A DNA stretch of 64,000 nucleotides. It comes from Streptomyces bottropensis ATCC 25435. Lineage in GTDB: Bacteria > Actinomycetota > Actinomycetes > Streptomycetales > Streptomycetaceae. Shown here piece by piece: positions 24,890 through 34,854 of the stretch (the first letter of the stretch is position 1; every line of letters begins with the position of its first letter). The stretch is taken from NCBI RefSeq assembly GCF_000383595.1, contig NZ_KB911581.1:3850265-3914264 (forward strand), in the 5' to 3' direction. A model generated the notes under the pieces. The model saw only the letters and a program-made list of their open reading frames with translations. It did no database searches and was not told the origin of the DNA. A program made the translations under genes and the position numbers.

Positions 24890-25543
24890 TTGCACGTCCA
24901 GGAGTGGCTCGAAACAGTGCCCCCGCTCGCCATCTACCTGCTGGTGGGGCTGGTCATCGGGCTGGAGAGCCTGGGCATCCCGCTGCCGGGCGAGATCATC
25001 CTGGTCTCCTCCGCGCTGCTGGCCTCCCAGCACGGTGAGATCGACCCGTTCGTCCTGGGCGCCTGCGCCACCGCCGGCGCGATCATCGGCGACTCCATCG
25101 GCTACGCGATCGGGCGCAAGGGTGGCCGCCCGCTGCTGGCCAAGCTCAACCGGCGCTTCCCCAAACACTTCAGTGAGAGCAACATCGCCGTCGCCGAGCG
25201 CTCGTTCGACCGGTGGGGCATGTGGGCCGTCTTCTTCGGCCGCTTCATCGCCCTGCTGCGCATCTTCGCCGGCCCCCTCGCCGGCGTCCTCCAGATGCCC
25301 TACTGGCGCTTCCTCGTCGCCAACGTCCTCGGCGGCATCCTCTGGGCCGGCGGCACCACCGCCGTCATCTACTACGTCGGTGTCGTCGCCGAGGCCTGGC
25401 TCAAGCGCTTCTCCTGGCTGGGCCTGGTCCTGGCCGTCCTCATCGGGGTCGCGTCGATGCTGGTGATCAAGCACAAGGCGAAGAAGGCGGCGGAGGCGGC
25501 GGAGAGCACCGAGGCGGAACTGGTCCCCGCCGCCGACTCCTGA
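24890..25543 (+). CDS. DedA family membrane protein
   Basis: A 217-residue DedA-family protein with four to five hydrophobic segments. The family signatures are ESLGIPLPGEIIL near the N-terminus and FFGRFIALLRIFAGPLAG, the conserved F.GRF...R...P..AG loop. DedA proteins are implicated in undecaprenyl phosphate flipping and membrane homeostasis. The start is a TTG at 24890 with GGGAGG seven bases upstream. The C-terminus is a charged KHKAKKAAEAAE tail. A hairpin 8 bp after the stop separates it from the convergent carbonic-anhydrase-like gene. Confidence 0.9.
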   Translation: MHVQEWLETVPPLAIYLLVGLVIGLESLGIPLPGEIILVSSALLASQHGEIDPFVLGACATAGAIIGDSIGYAIGRKGGRPLLAKLNRRFPKHFSESNIAVAERSFDRWGMWAVFFGRFIALLRIFAGPLAGVLQMPYWRFLVANVLGGILWAGGTTAVIYYVGVVAEAWLKRFSWLGLVLAVLIGVASMLVIKHKAKKAAEAAESTEAELVPAADS

Positions 25544-25550
25544 GGAAGAA

Positions 25551-25571
25551 GGGGCCGGTCGCGCCGGCCCC
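25551..25571. terminator. Bidirectional terminator hairpin
   Basis: GGGGCCGG (25551-25558) and CCGGCCCC (25564-25571) form a perfect 8-bp stem with a 5-base loop between the convergent dedA-like and gamma-carbonic-anhydrase-like genes. Confidence 0.8.
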
Positions 25572-25580
25572 GCGCGCGGT

Positions 25581-26123
25581 CTACGCGCCGTACTCCTCCT
25601 GCGCCTCCCGGTGCGCCACGGCAAGCTCCGTGTAGTGCGTGCCGTTCAAGGTCACCAGCTCCCGCTCCTCGTCGGTGAGCGGCCGCTTCACCTTCGCGGG
25701 CACCCCCGCGACCAGCGAGCCCGGCGGCACCCGCATGCCCTGCGGGACCAGCGCCTGCGCGGCCACCAGCGACCCCGCCCCGATCACCGCGCCGTTCAGC
25801 ACCGTCGCGCCCATCCCGATCAGACAGTCGTCCTCGACGGTCGCCCCGTGCACCACCGCGTTGTGCCCGATGGAGACCCGCGCGCCGATCGAGACCGGGA
25901 ACCCGGGGTCGACGTGCAGCGTGCAGTTGTCCTGGACGTTGGCGTCCGCGCCGATCACGATCGGCTCGAACTCGGCCCGCAGGACGGCCCCGTACCAGAC
26001 GCTCGCCCCGGGGCGCAGCGTCACGTCGCCGATCACCACCGACGTGGGGGAGACGAACGCGGCCTCCTCCACATCCGGCTTGTTGCCGCCGAACGTCGTG
26101 ATCAGGGCCCGCTGCCGGTTCAT
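25581..26123 (-). CDS. Gamma-carbonic anhydrase-like protein
   Basis: A 180-residue left-handed beta-helix protein of the gamma-CA/PaaY-like family. Hexapeptide repeats run through residues 20-140; metal-ligand-type His residues appear in LHVDPG and SIGHNAVVHG. C-terminal GSLVAGVPAKVKRPLT is the family ending. AGGAGG lies 7 bases before the ATG at 26123. Whether it hydrates CO2 or acts as an acyltransferase-like protein cannot be told. Confidence 0.9.
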   Translation of the reverse strand: MNRQRALITTFGGNKPDVEEAAFVSPTSVVIGDVTLRPGASVWYGAVLRAEFEPIVIGADANVQDNCTLHVDPGFPVSIGARVSIGHNAVVHGATVEDDCLIGMGATVLNGAVIGAGSLVAAQALVPQGMRVPPGSLVAGVPAKVKRPLTDEERELVTLNGTHYTELAVAHREAQEEYGA

Positions 26124-26253
26124 CGCCGCCTCCTGGTGGTGGTCGAGGATCAGTCCTCACCCGCACCGTAAGCCATGGTGCCCGCATCCCGTGGGGTGAA
26201 GATCACAGCCGTACGGCGTCCTCGGTGTGCCGCGCGGTGAGTACCGTGAGCGG

Positions 26254-27000
26254 GTGCCGAAAAGCAAGAACACGTTCTCGTCCTGGCGGGGCCGCCTCGT
26301 GCAGCGCGCCGTCCACGCGGGCTGGGCGTGGCTGCAGCGCACGGGCTCGGTGACGGCCGACCGGCCCGGGAGCCTGCGCTTCGGCGCGATGGGAACAGGT
26401 ACCAGGCTGGCCTTCCCGCTCGGCACGGTCTTCGGTGAGCCGTGGATCCATCTGGGCTCCCACTGCATCATCGGCGAGCAGGTCACCCTGACCGCCGGCC
26501 TGATGCCCGACCTGGACCTCGGCGCGGAGCCGATCCTGCGCATCGGTGACGGTGTCGTCCTCGGCCGGGGCAGCCATGTCATCGCCGACACCACCGTCAC
26601 CATCGGCAGCGACTGCTACTTCGGCCCGTACGTGTACGTGACGTCCACGAACCACTCGTACGACGACCCGCACGAGCCGATCGGCAAGCAGTGGCCGCGG
26701 ATGGACCCCGTCTCGATCGGGCCGGGATGCTGGATCGGTACGGGCGCGGTGATCCTGCCCGGCGCGCGCGTCGGACGGAACGTGGTGGTCGCCGCGGGAG
26801 CCGTGGTGCGGGGCGTGGTGCCGGACCACTCGGTGGTGGCGGGGGCGCCCGCGCGGGTCGTGCGGCGCTGGGACCCCGTGGAGGGCTGGCAGCCGCCGAT
26901 CCGGACGCCCGCGCCGGTGCCGATCCCCGACGGGGTCACGCCGGAGCAGTTGCTGGCGCTGGCCGAGTGGGACGCGGAGGGGGCGGAGGAGTCCGCCTAG
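26254..27000 (+). CDS. Hexapeptide-repeat acyltransferase
   Basis: A 248-residue protein with a left-handed beta-helix (LbH) acyltransferase domain: IGEQVTL, IGDGVVLGRGSHVIADTTVTIG, GPYVYVTSTNHSYDDP (catalytic His of the maltose/virginiamycin acetyltransferase type), then WIGTGAVILPGARVGRNVVVAAGAVVRG. The GTG at 26254 lies shortly after TACCGT, so the mRNA may be leaderless. Acetyl transfer to a sugar or antibiotic is plausible but not shown. Confidence 0.87.
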   Translation: MPKSKNTFSSWRGRLVQRAVHAGWAWLQRTGSVTADRPGSLRFGAMGTGTRLAFPLGTVFGEPWIHLGSHCIIGEQVTLTAGLMPDLDLGAEPILRIGDGVVLGRGSHVIADTTVTIGSDCYFGPYVYVTSTNHSYDDPHEPIGKQWPRMDPVSIGPGCWIGTGAVILPGARVGRNVVVAAGAVVRGVVPDHSVVAGAPARVVRRWDPVEGWQPPIRTPAPVPIPDGVTPEQLLALAEWDAEGAEESA

Positions 27001-27070
27001 CCGCTCGGGGGCCCGGCCCCCGCAGTACAGTTCGGTGCGTGTCCGGTGCACCACACGGGGGTTCGCCGCG

Positions 27071-27676
27071 GTGAACTCCCGTATCGAGAACATTGGACGG
27101 AATGTGTCGGATCTCGACCTGCTGACCCAGTCCCTGGCGCGCAACGTCAAGCGCTGGCGCACCGAGCGGGGTTTCACCCTGGACGCCCTCGCGACCCGCG
27201 CCGGAGTCAGCCGCGGCATGCTCATCCAGATCGAGCAGGCCCGCACCAACCCCAGCATCGGTACCGTCGTCAAGATCGGGGACGCGCTCGGCGTCAGCAT
27301 CACCACGCTGCTCGACTACGAGCGGGGGCCCAAGGTCCGGATCGTCCCGGCCGAGCAGGTGGTCCGGCTCTGGCACACCGAGGCGGGCAGCCACAGCAAG
27401 CTGCTGGCCGGAGCGGAGGCGCCCGGCCCGCTGGAGATGTGGGACTGGCTGCTGATGCCGGGGGAGGGCAGTCGCTCGGACCCGCACCCCGTGGGTACGG
27501 TCGAGATCGCGCATGTCACGCAGGGGGAGCTGGCCCTCACCGTCGGGGGCACGGAGTACCGCGTGCCGGCCGGTGCGAGCGTCACCTTCGAGGCCAACGC
27601 GGCGCACGAGTACGCGAATCGGGGGGACGTGCCGACGCGCATGGTGCTGACGGTGTCGGTGCCGGCCGTGCCCTGA
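27071..27676 (+). CDS. XRE-family regulator with C-terminal cupin
   Basis: A 201-residue regulator. The helix-turn-helix spans about residues 23-78 (RNVKRWRTERGFTLDALATRAGVSRGMLIQIEQARTNPS region), followed by a cupin sensor with GTVEIAHVTQGELALTVGG and PAGASVTFEANAAHEYAN. This arrangement is that of PuuR/SinR-like metabolic regulators. Starts at GTG 27071 or GTG 27104 are both possible. It precedes a YbaK-like gene by 43 bp in the same direction; its target is unknown. Confidence 0.87.
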   Translation: MNSRIENIGRNVSDLDLLTQSLARNVKRWRTERGFTLDALATRAGVSRGMLIQIEQARTNPSIGTVVKIGDALGVSITTLLDYERGPKVRIVPAEQVVRLWHTEAGSHSKLLAGAEAPGPLEMWDWLLMPGEGSRSDPHPVGTVEIAHVTQGELALTVGGTEYRVPAGASVTFEANAAHEYANRGDVPTRMVLTVSVPAVP

Positions 27677-27719
27677 GGGCCGCCCCGGCCGCCGACCGGT
27701 CTTTGTTACCGTGCCGCCC

Positions 27720-28277
27720 ATGCGCGCACCCATCGGGAACTTCGACCACGCCACACCCGCCCCCGACTGCCTCGACGACCTCGTCGGCCCGGTCGCCGAC
27801 GCCGTCCGCGCCTGGCCCGGCAGCGTGCCCGCCGACCGGATCCTGTACGTCGAGACGGACCCGGAGTGGGCCGACACCGCCGTGTTCGTCCAGCACTACG
27901 GTCAGGACCTGCTGGAGAAGTCCGCGAACTGCGTGGTCGTCGCGGGCAGGCGCGGTGGCGGGTCGAGTCTGGCCGCGTGTGTCGTGCTCTCCACCACCCG
28001 GGTCGACGTCAACGGCGTGGTCCGCCGCCGACTCGGCGCCCGCAAGGCCTCGTTCGCGTCGATGGACACCGCCACCGGCGAGACCGGGATGGAGTACGGC
28101 GGCATCACCCCCGTCGGACTGCCCGCGTCGTGGCCGGTCCTGGTGGACTCCGCCGTGGTCGACCTGCCGTACGTCCTGGTCGGCAGCGGGCGGCGGCGCG
28201 GCAAGCTGCTGGTGCCGGGGAAGGCGTTCGCGGAGCTGCCGAACGCGGTCGTGCTGGAGGGGCTGGGGGTCGCCTGA
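27720..28277 (+). CDS. YbaK/EbsC family protein (aminoacyl-tRNA editing-like)
   Basis: A 185-residue YbaK/ProX-type domain. Recognisable parts are KSANCVVVAGRRGG, CVVLSTTRVDVNGVVRRRLGARKASFAS with the conserved Lys, and MEYGGITPVGLP with the GGxxP-type motif of editing domains. Such proteins deacylate mischarged tRNA. TTACCGT just upstream of the ATG at 27720 suggests a leaderless transcript. Confidence 0.85.
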   Translation: MRAPIGNFDHATPAPDCLDDLVGPVADAVRAWPGSVPADRILYVETDPEWADTAVFVQHYGQDLLEKSANCVVVAGRRGGGSSLAACVVLSTTRVDVNGVVRRRLGARKASFASMDTATGETGMEYGGITPVGLPASWPVLVDSAVVDLPYVLVGSGRRRGKLLVPGKAFAELPNAVVLEGLGVA

Positions 28278-28378
28278 CCCGCACCTTCCGCAGAGGTCGG
28301 GGTGCCGGGGTGCCGGAACGCCGACACCGGGCCCCGGGCGGGTGGGCCGGAACCCGGCGTCGTACGGCGCGGCGGTGA

Positions 28379-28939
28379 TCAGGCGGCGGCGGAGCCGGCC
28401 TGGGTGCCCAGCTGCCGCAGGACCTCGGTCAGGCCGGTGACGACCTCGGCGTCGTCCGCCGGGTGGGTCTCGGCGAAGCGGACGACCGAGCCGGGGATGG
28501 ACAGCTTGGCGTCCTCCAGGACCGTGGCGCCGGCGATGCCGGCGGCCTTGCGGGTCTCGTCCTGCGCCCATACGCCGCCGAACTGGCCGTAGGCGGTGCC
28601 GACCACGGCGACCGGCTTGCCGGTGAAGGCGCCGGCGCCATAGGGGCGGGACAGCCAGTCGATGGCGTTCTTCAGGACGGCCGGGATGGTGCCGTTGTAC
28701 TCGGGGGAGAAGAGCAGGAAGCCGTCGACCTGGTTGGCGGCCTCGCGCAGACGGGCGGCGGTGGCCGGAAGGGCGGCCTCGTTGTCGATGTCCTCGTTGT
28801 AGAACGGGACGTCGGCCAGGCCCTCGTACAGCTCGATCGTGACGCCCTCCGGGGCGTGCTTCACGGCGGCCTCGGCGAGCTGGCGGTTGTGCGAACCGGC
28901 GCGAAGGCTGCCGACGAGCGCGAGGATGCGTACGGACAT
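28379..28939 (-). CDS. NADPH-dependent FMN reductase
   Basis: A 186-residue flavodoxin-like oxidoreductase. GSLRAGSHNRQLAEAA binds the FMN phosphate; FSPEYNGTIPAVLKNAIDWLSRP is the hallmark segment of the family. It likely reduces quinones, azo compounds or chromate using NAD(P)H. AGGAG precedes the ATG at 28939. It is divergent from a TetR gene, with two operator-like sites between them, so repression by the TetR protein is likely. Confidence 0.92.
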   Translation of the reverse strand: MSVRILALVGSLRAGSHNRQLAEAAVKHAPEGVTIELYEGLADVPFYNEDIDNEAALPATAARLREAANQVDGFLLFSPEYNGTIPAVLKNAIDWLSRPYGAGAFTGKPVAVVGTAYGQFGGVWAQDETRKAAGIAGATVLEDAKLSIPGSVVRFAETHPADDAEVVTGLTEVLRQLGTQAGSAAA

Positions 28940-28979
28940 GAGCTGACTCCTAGGCAGGGACAAGCGCGTGACGAAGTTA

Positions 28980-29031
28980 AACGGACCGGGGTCCGTTGAA
29001 ATTTGTAGCAGCTATCCGGACCAGGGTCCAC
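28980..29031. promoter_or_regulatory. Twin TetR operators
   Basis: AACGGACCGGGGTCCGTT (28980-28997) is a perfect 18-bp palindrome. A second, weaker copy with CGGACC, AG, GGTCCA follows at about 29017-29030. Both lie between the FMN reductase and TetR genes. Confidence 0.75.
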
Positions 29032-29060
29032 TTTTCTGTGGTGAGCGTTACGCTCTTTTC

Positions 29061-29717
29061 ATGAACGAGTCGCTGCCGCCCTTCCCGGCGCCTCAGGACC
29101 CCGACCCCCTCGACGGACTGCTGAATGTGGCCACCGCTGCCCCCGACCAGCCCCGATTGCGCGCGGACGCGGCCCGCAACCGCACCCGGCTGCTGGAGGT
29201 CGCCGCCCGGCTGGCGGCGGACTGCGGGGCCGCCAATCTGACCATGGAAGCCGTGGCGACGGCCGCCGAGGTGGGCAAGGGCACCGTCTTCCGGCGGTTC
29301 GGGGACCGGATCGGGCTCATGCTCGCGCTTCTCGACCACCATGAGCGGGAACTGCAGGCCGCGTTCCTGACCGGCCCGCCGCCCCTCGGCCCCGACGCGC
29401 CCGCCCTGGACCGGCTCCGGGCCTTCGGCGTCGCCGTCATCCGGCACGAGTACGCCCACCGCGACCTCTACCTCGCCGCCGGTGCGGACGTCTCCCGCCG
29501 TCACACCAGCCCGGCCAACCAGCTCCGCCTGGGTCACCTGTGCATGCTGCTGCGCCGCGCGCGGGCGACGGGTGACATCGAGTTGCTGGCGCAGGCCCTC
29601 CTGGGCTGTCTGGACATCGGCCTCGTCGACCATCTGGTGCAGCGGCGGGGGATGTCGCTCGACCGGCTGGAGCTGGGATGGGCGGACCTGGTGGAGCGGC
29701 TCGTCGTGACCGCCTAG
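29061..29717 (+). CDS. TetR-family regulator
   Basis: A 218-residue TetR protein. The DNA-binding domain covers residues 33-85 (RNRTRLLEVAARLAADCGAANLTMEAVATAAEVGKGTVFRRFGDR region), preceded by an unusual Pro-rich 30-residue N-terminus. The C-terminal ligand domain is hydrophobic. Divergent orientation to the FMN reductase and twin palindromes between them indicate auto- and cross-regulation. ATG at 29061. Confidence 0.9.
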   Translation: MNESLPPFPAPQDPDPLDGLLNVATAAPDQPRLRADAARNRTRLLEVAARLAADCGAANLTMEAVATAAEVGKGTVFRRFGDRIGLMLALLDHHERELQAAFLTGPPPLGPDAPALDRLRAFGVAVIRHEYAHRDLYLAAGADVSRRHTSPANQLRLGHLCMLLRRARATGDIELLAQALLGCLDIGLVDHLVQRRGMSLDRLELGWADLVERLVVTA

Positions 29718-29837
29718 CAGCCGCGTGCCGACGGGCGATGGGCCGGGACAGCAAGCCGGGACATTCAAAGCGACCGCTTGGTAACTTGGGGGCGGGTGTC
29801 GGGGAGCGGCCTCGTACGCCGGGTGAGGGGAGGCCAC

Positions 29838-30823
<986 letters not shown>

Positions 30824-30827
<4 letters not shown>

Positions 30828-32395
30828 GCGCCGGGGCCCGCGGCGCGAACGGTACGTCGCCGGGATCCACGCTCCCCGACCGGCTGACCGCGTTCGTGCG
30901 GGCGTTGCGCGGCCACGGGATACGGATCGGGCCCGGCGAGACCGTGGACGCGGCCGCCGTCCTGGAGGTGCTGGGCCTCACCGACCGGGAGCGGATCCGG
31001 GAGGGGCTGGCGGCGGCGCTGCTGCGGGCCGACCGGCAGCGTGCCGTGTTCGACACGGCCTTCGAGCTGTACTTCCCGCTCGGGGTGGGGGAGTTGGCGG
31101 GCGCGCGGAGTGCGTCCGCCGGGGACCGGGACGAGTTGCGCGACCGGCTGGCCGAGGCGCTGGCCGCGAACGACACCGCGATGCTCAACCGGCTCGCGGC
31201 CGAGGCCGTGGAGTTGCTCGGCCGTTACGGTTCCCCGGGTGCGGACGGCTGGTCCGCCCACCAGACGCTGGACCGCCTCCGGCCGCAGACGCTGCTGGCG
31301 CGGATCCTGGCGGGTTCTCGGGGGGCCGGCGGGGCGGAGGGCGAGGGCGCCGGGTTCTCCGGTGCGGGGGGTGGGGCCGGGGGCGGGTTCCGTATGGGAT
31401 TCGGTGGCGGGCTCACGTTCGGTGCGGGTGCGGGTGCGGGTGCGGGTGCGGGTGCGGGTGCGGGCTCGGCCTTGGGTTCCGGGAGCGGTGGCGGGTCCGG
31501 TCTTGGTGCGGGCGGGTTCACCGATCGGCTGGACGCCGACGAGATCCGGCGCCGTATCGAGGACTTCCGGAACCGGGTACGAGCGGAGGCGCGACGGCGG
31601 GTCGCCGAGCGCCGGGGAGCGGAGATGATCGCCCAGCGGGGCATCGCACCCAGCGCCGACCAGGTCGACTTCCTCGTCGCGAGCCGCGAACAACTCGTCG
31701 AACTGCGGCGCACGGTCCAGCCGTTGGCCCGCAGGCTCGCGACCCGGCTGGCCGCTCGGCGGCGCAGGGCAGCGCGCGGCCAGATCGACATCCGGCGCAC
31801 GCTCCGGCGCTCGCTGTCCACCGGCGGTGTGCCGCTGCGGCCCGCCTACCGGCGGCATCGGCCCGCACGCCCGGAGATCGTGCTGCTCTGTGACGTGTCC
31901 GGGTCGGTCGCCGGGTTCGCGAACTTCACGATGCTGCTGGTGCAGGCGATGCGGGACCAGTTCAGCAAGGTGCGGGTGTACGCGTTCGTCAACCGGGTCG
32001 ACGAGGTCACCCGCCTCGTCACCAACGGCGAGGCCGATCCCGCCGAACTCGGCCGCCGGATCGCCGGTGAGGCCACGGTCTCCGGGTGGCACGGCAGCAG
32101 CGACTACGGTGCTGCGCTCGGGGAGTTCGCCGAGCGTCACCTCGACGCGGTCGGACCGCGTACGTCGGTGATCGTGCTCGGGGACGCCCGCACCAACGGG
32201 TTCGATCCCCACGCGGAGGCACTGCGGCGGATCGCGGCCCGCGCCCGCCGCGTCCACTGGCTGAACCCCGAGTCGCCCGAGCAGTGGGGCACGGGCGACT
32301 CCGCCGCCCTGGTCTACGCCGAGATCGTCGACATGCACGCCTGCCGGAACGCTCGGCGGCTGGGGGAACTGGTGACGCGGCTGCTCCCGGTGTGA
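30824..32395 (+). CDS. VWA domain protein (CoxE-like), MoxR partner
   Basis: A 523-residue protein of the CoxE-like VWA family. Residues 15-150 are an N-terminal helical domain, residues 165-232 a Gly/Ala-rich linker that contains seven exact GGTGCG repeats (31421-31462, encoding GAGAGA), and the C-terminal VWA domain has the MIDAS motif DVSGS at 357-361. It works with the coupled MoxR ATPase, probably in metal- or cofactor-dependent maturation of an unidentified target. No CO-dehydrogenase genes lie nearby. Confidence 0.88.
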
Positions 32396-32429
32396 CGCGA
32401 GCCGGGGCGGTTCGGCCAGTGCCCCGGTC

Positions 32430-32798
32430 CTACGCCCCGCCGGTGTCGATCACGCAGAAGCGGTTGCCCTCCGGGTCGGCGAGTACGACGAAGTCGGCAC
32501 CCTCCGGGTAGGCGTCCCACCGGACGCGGTGTGCTCCCAGGCCCAGCAGCCGTTCGACCTCCGCCGCCTGGTCCTCCGCGTTGCCCGCGTAGAGATCCAG
32601 GTGCACCCGGGGGCGCTCCTGCACCGGGGTCTCGCTGAGGCCCAGGGAGAGCTGGGGGCCCGTGCCCTGCGGGTGCACCAGCACGACCCAGTCGTCCTCC
32701 GGCTCCTCACGTGGGACGTAGCCGAGGGCCTGCGTCCAGAACGCGGTGGCCCGCCGTACGTCGGACGCGCCCATCACCACGGAACCGATGCTCAGCAT
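32430..32798 (-). CDS. VOC-family (glyoxalase/bleomycin-resistance-like) protein
   Basis: A 122-residue single VOC module: VVMGASDVRRATAFWTQALGY at the N-terminus, HLDLYAGNAEDQAAEVERLLGLGA in the middle and VLADPEGNRFCVID at the end, the typical pattern of one metal-binding or ligand-binding VOC unit. Substrate unknown. Convergent with the VWA gene and divergent from the universal stress gene. Confidence 0.88.
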   Translation of the reverse strand: MLSIGSVVMGASDVRRATAFWTQALGYVPREEPEDDWVVLVHPQGTGPQLSLGLSETPVQERPRVHLDLYAGNAEDQAAEVERLLGLGAHRVRWDAYPEGADFVVLADPEGNRFCVIDTGGA

Positions 32799-32875
32799 GG
32801 ACCGATTCTCGCCCCTGCGGATCCGCTGTCGTGCGGCGATGCTGGAAACAGACCTCGACCTCAGGAGGTGCGCCC

Positions 32876-33901
32876 ATGTTCCGCACCGTCACCGCGGGTA
32901 TCGACGGTTCGCGCGAGAGCCTGGCCGCCGCCGAGTGGGCGGGCAGGGAGGCGCGGCTCCGTGCGTTGCCGCTGCGGCTGGTCAACGTCTGGGAGCCGGT
33001 GCCCGAGCCGATGGGGCGGCCGCCGGTGCTGGACGCTGAACCGGCACCCGAGGGGCAGGACGGGCAGGACGGGCAGGACGGGCAGGACGGGCAGGACGGG
33101 CAGGACGGGCAGGACGGGCAGGACGGGCAGGACGGGCGGGCGGGGCCGGGCCCCGCGGCGGACACCGGGGTCGGGAAGGTGCTGCGGGAGGCCGCCGACG
33201 GGATACGGCAGCGGCACTCCGAGGTCGACGTGAGCGTCGAGCAGTTGACGGGGCGGGCGAGCGAGGAGCTGGTGCGGGTCGCGCACGGTGGGGACCTGCT
33301 GGTGCTGGGGTCCCGTGGGCTGAGCGGTCTCGCCGGGTTTCTGCTCGGGTCCGTCGGGCTGCATGTCGTCGCGCACACCGAGCGGCCGGTGGTGCTCGTG
33401 CGGGCGGGGGAGAGGGCCGCGGACGAGCATGCGCCGGGCGCGGCCGGGGGGCCGTCCGCCGTGACGCCGTTCCGGCCCGTCGTGCTCGGTCTCGACACCG
33501 CGCAGCCGGATCACACCTTGATCCGGTTCGCGTTCGAGGCGGCGGCGGCGCGGGGGGCGCCGTTGCGGATTCTGCATGACTGGCGTCCGCCGCCACACTC
33601 CGGGCTGCGGGAGCGGCCTGGTCTGGAGGCCGATCTCGATGCCGATGTGGGGGAGGTGGAGGCCGGTACGTTGCATGAGGTGCTGGTGCCGTGGCGGCGG
33701 GAGTTTCCCGGGGTCGTGGTGGTGGAGGAGTCGCGGCGGGGGAAGGCGGCGGAACACCTGCTGGAGGCTTCTCGGGACGCGTCCCTCCTGGTGGTCGGGC
33801 GACGGGTGCGGCATTCGCCGGTGGGGGTGCATGTGGGGCCGGTCGTGCATGCGGTGCTTCATCATGCGGGGGTGCCCGTGGTGGTGGTCGCGCACGAGTG
33901 A
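32876..33901 (+). CDS. Universal stress protein, tandem UspA domains
   Basis: A 341-residue protein with two UspA domains (about 1-180 and 200-341). The first contains the ATP-binding motif GSRGLSGLAGFLLGSVG; the second ends VVGRRVRHSPVGVHVGPV, a weaker version. Unusually the first domain carries an insertion of nine exact QDG repeats (residues 61-87; 33056-33136, nine 9-bp units). AGGAGG precedes the ATG. Streptomyces Usp proteins respond to stress and dormancy signals; nothing more specific can be said. Confidence 0.9.
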   Translation: MFRTVTAGIDGSRESLAAAEWAGREARLRALPLRLVNVWEPVPEPMGRPPVLDAEPAPEGQDGQDGQDGQDGQDGQDGQDGQDGQDGRAGPGPAADTGVGKVLREAADGIRQRHSEVDVSVEQLTGRASEELVRVAHGGDLLVLGSRGLSGLAGFLLGSVGLHVVAHTERPVVLVRAGERAADEHAPGAAGGPSAVTPFRPVVLGLDTAQPDHTLIRFAFEAAAARGAPLRILHDWRPPPHSGLRERPGLEADLDADVGEVEAGTLHEVLVPWRREFPGVVVVEESRRGKAAEHLLEASRDASLLVVGRRVRHSPVGVHVGPVVHAVLHHAGVPVVVVAHE

Positions 33902-34263
33902 CGTCCTGGGTGACGGGGCCTTCTTCGCCCCCGCCGCCCCTACCCGTCCCGTCCCCAGGGGCTGCCGCCCCTTCGACCCCGCTCGCGGGCGCGTTCGTCG
34001 GCTGCGGGTGGGTGGGGGCTGGTCGCGCAGTTCCCCGCGCCCCTGAAAAGACCGGCCGCGCGCGCCCGAGAGCCCCGCGCCGGCCCCCGGCCCCGCGTCA
34101 GCCTCCAGCCCCGCGCCGGCCCCCGGCCCTGCGCCGACGCCACGCTGGGTGCCGCCGCCCTGCGCCGCGTCAGTGCTGAGGCGCGAAGCCTGGACGAGGG
34201 CGCTTGGATCATGCCCTGAGGCCATGGCGGTCGGTGCGGTCGTGTGTCTCGCCGCCCGCCGGT
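33902..34263. repeat. 362-bp non-coding gap with REP-like element and GC-rich repeats
   Basis: Holds a copy of the dispersed element (GGTCGCGCAGTTCCCCGCGC at 34021-34040, then CCCTGAAAAG) and, at about 34075-34135, a degenerate tandem of CCCCGCGCCGGCCCCCGG-like units. No gene is supported. Confidence 0.65.
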
Positions 34264-34680
34264 TCAGGAGGTGGCGGGCAGGCGGGGGATCTCTATCGCG
34301 GGGCAGCGGTCCATGATCATGTCCAGGCCTGCCTCGCGGGTTCGGTGGTAGGCGTCCTCGTCGAGCACGCCCAGCTGGAACCAGACCGCCTTGGCGCCGA
34401 TGCGGGCGGCCTCGTCGGCGACAGGGCCCGCGAGGTCGCTGTTGACGAAGACGTCGACGACGTCGACCGGGAAGGGGATGTCGGACAGCGAGGCGTAGCC
34501 CTGCTCGCCGTGGACCGTCTCGGCCTGGGGGTGCACCGGGACGACCCGCTTGCCGTAGCGCTGGAGGACCTCCGCGACGCCGTACGCCGCGCGGTTGCGG
34601 TTGTCGGACAGGCCCACGACGGCCCAGGTGTCGCCGAGTTCCGTCAGTACCTTGCGGATCGTGGCGGGGTCGCCGTACAT
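34264..34680 (-). CDS. CoA-binding (Rossmann) protein, YccU-like
   Basis: A 138-residue CoA_binding-domain protein: TWAVVGLSDNRNRAAYGVAEVLQRYG is the nucleotide-binding loop, PVHPQ and GYASLSDIP follow, and WFQLGVLDEDAYHRTREAGLDMIMDRCPAIE matches the C-terminal region of YccU/acetyl-CoA-synthetase-like small proteins. Family function is unclear. GAGGAG lies 7 bases before the ATG at 34680. Confidence 0.9.
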   Translation of the reverse strand: MYGDPATIRKVLTELGDTWAVVGLSDNRNRAAYGVAEVLQRYGKRVVPVHPQAETVHGEQGYASLSDIPFPVDVVDVFVNSDLAGPVADEAARIGAKAVWFQLGVLDEDAYHRTREAGLDMIMDRCPAIEIPRLPATS

Positions 34681-34854
34681 GCCGTCTCCTCTGTTCGGGC
34701 CGTATGCCCTGCGGCAACAGCGGGCGGCGCTCGCCGATTCCCGGGCCTCCGTTTCTTCGGTGACCGGCCCGGCGTCCGGCTCGATGTACGGCGCGCTGTC
34801 CGGAATGCCGTCGTCCGCACTGCGTTCGGCCGTTCCCGCGCCTACGCTCACCCC

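Noticed and set aside
33056..33136. CRISPR-like short tandem repeats
   Set aside because: The nine 9-bp units are contiguous, have no spacers and are in frame within a coding region.
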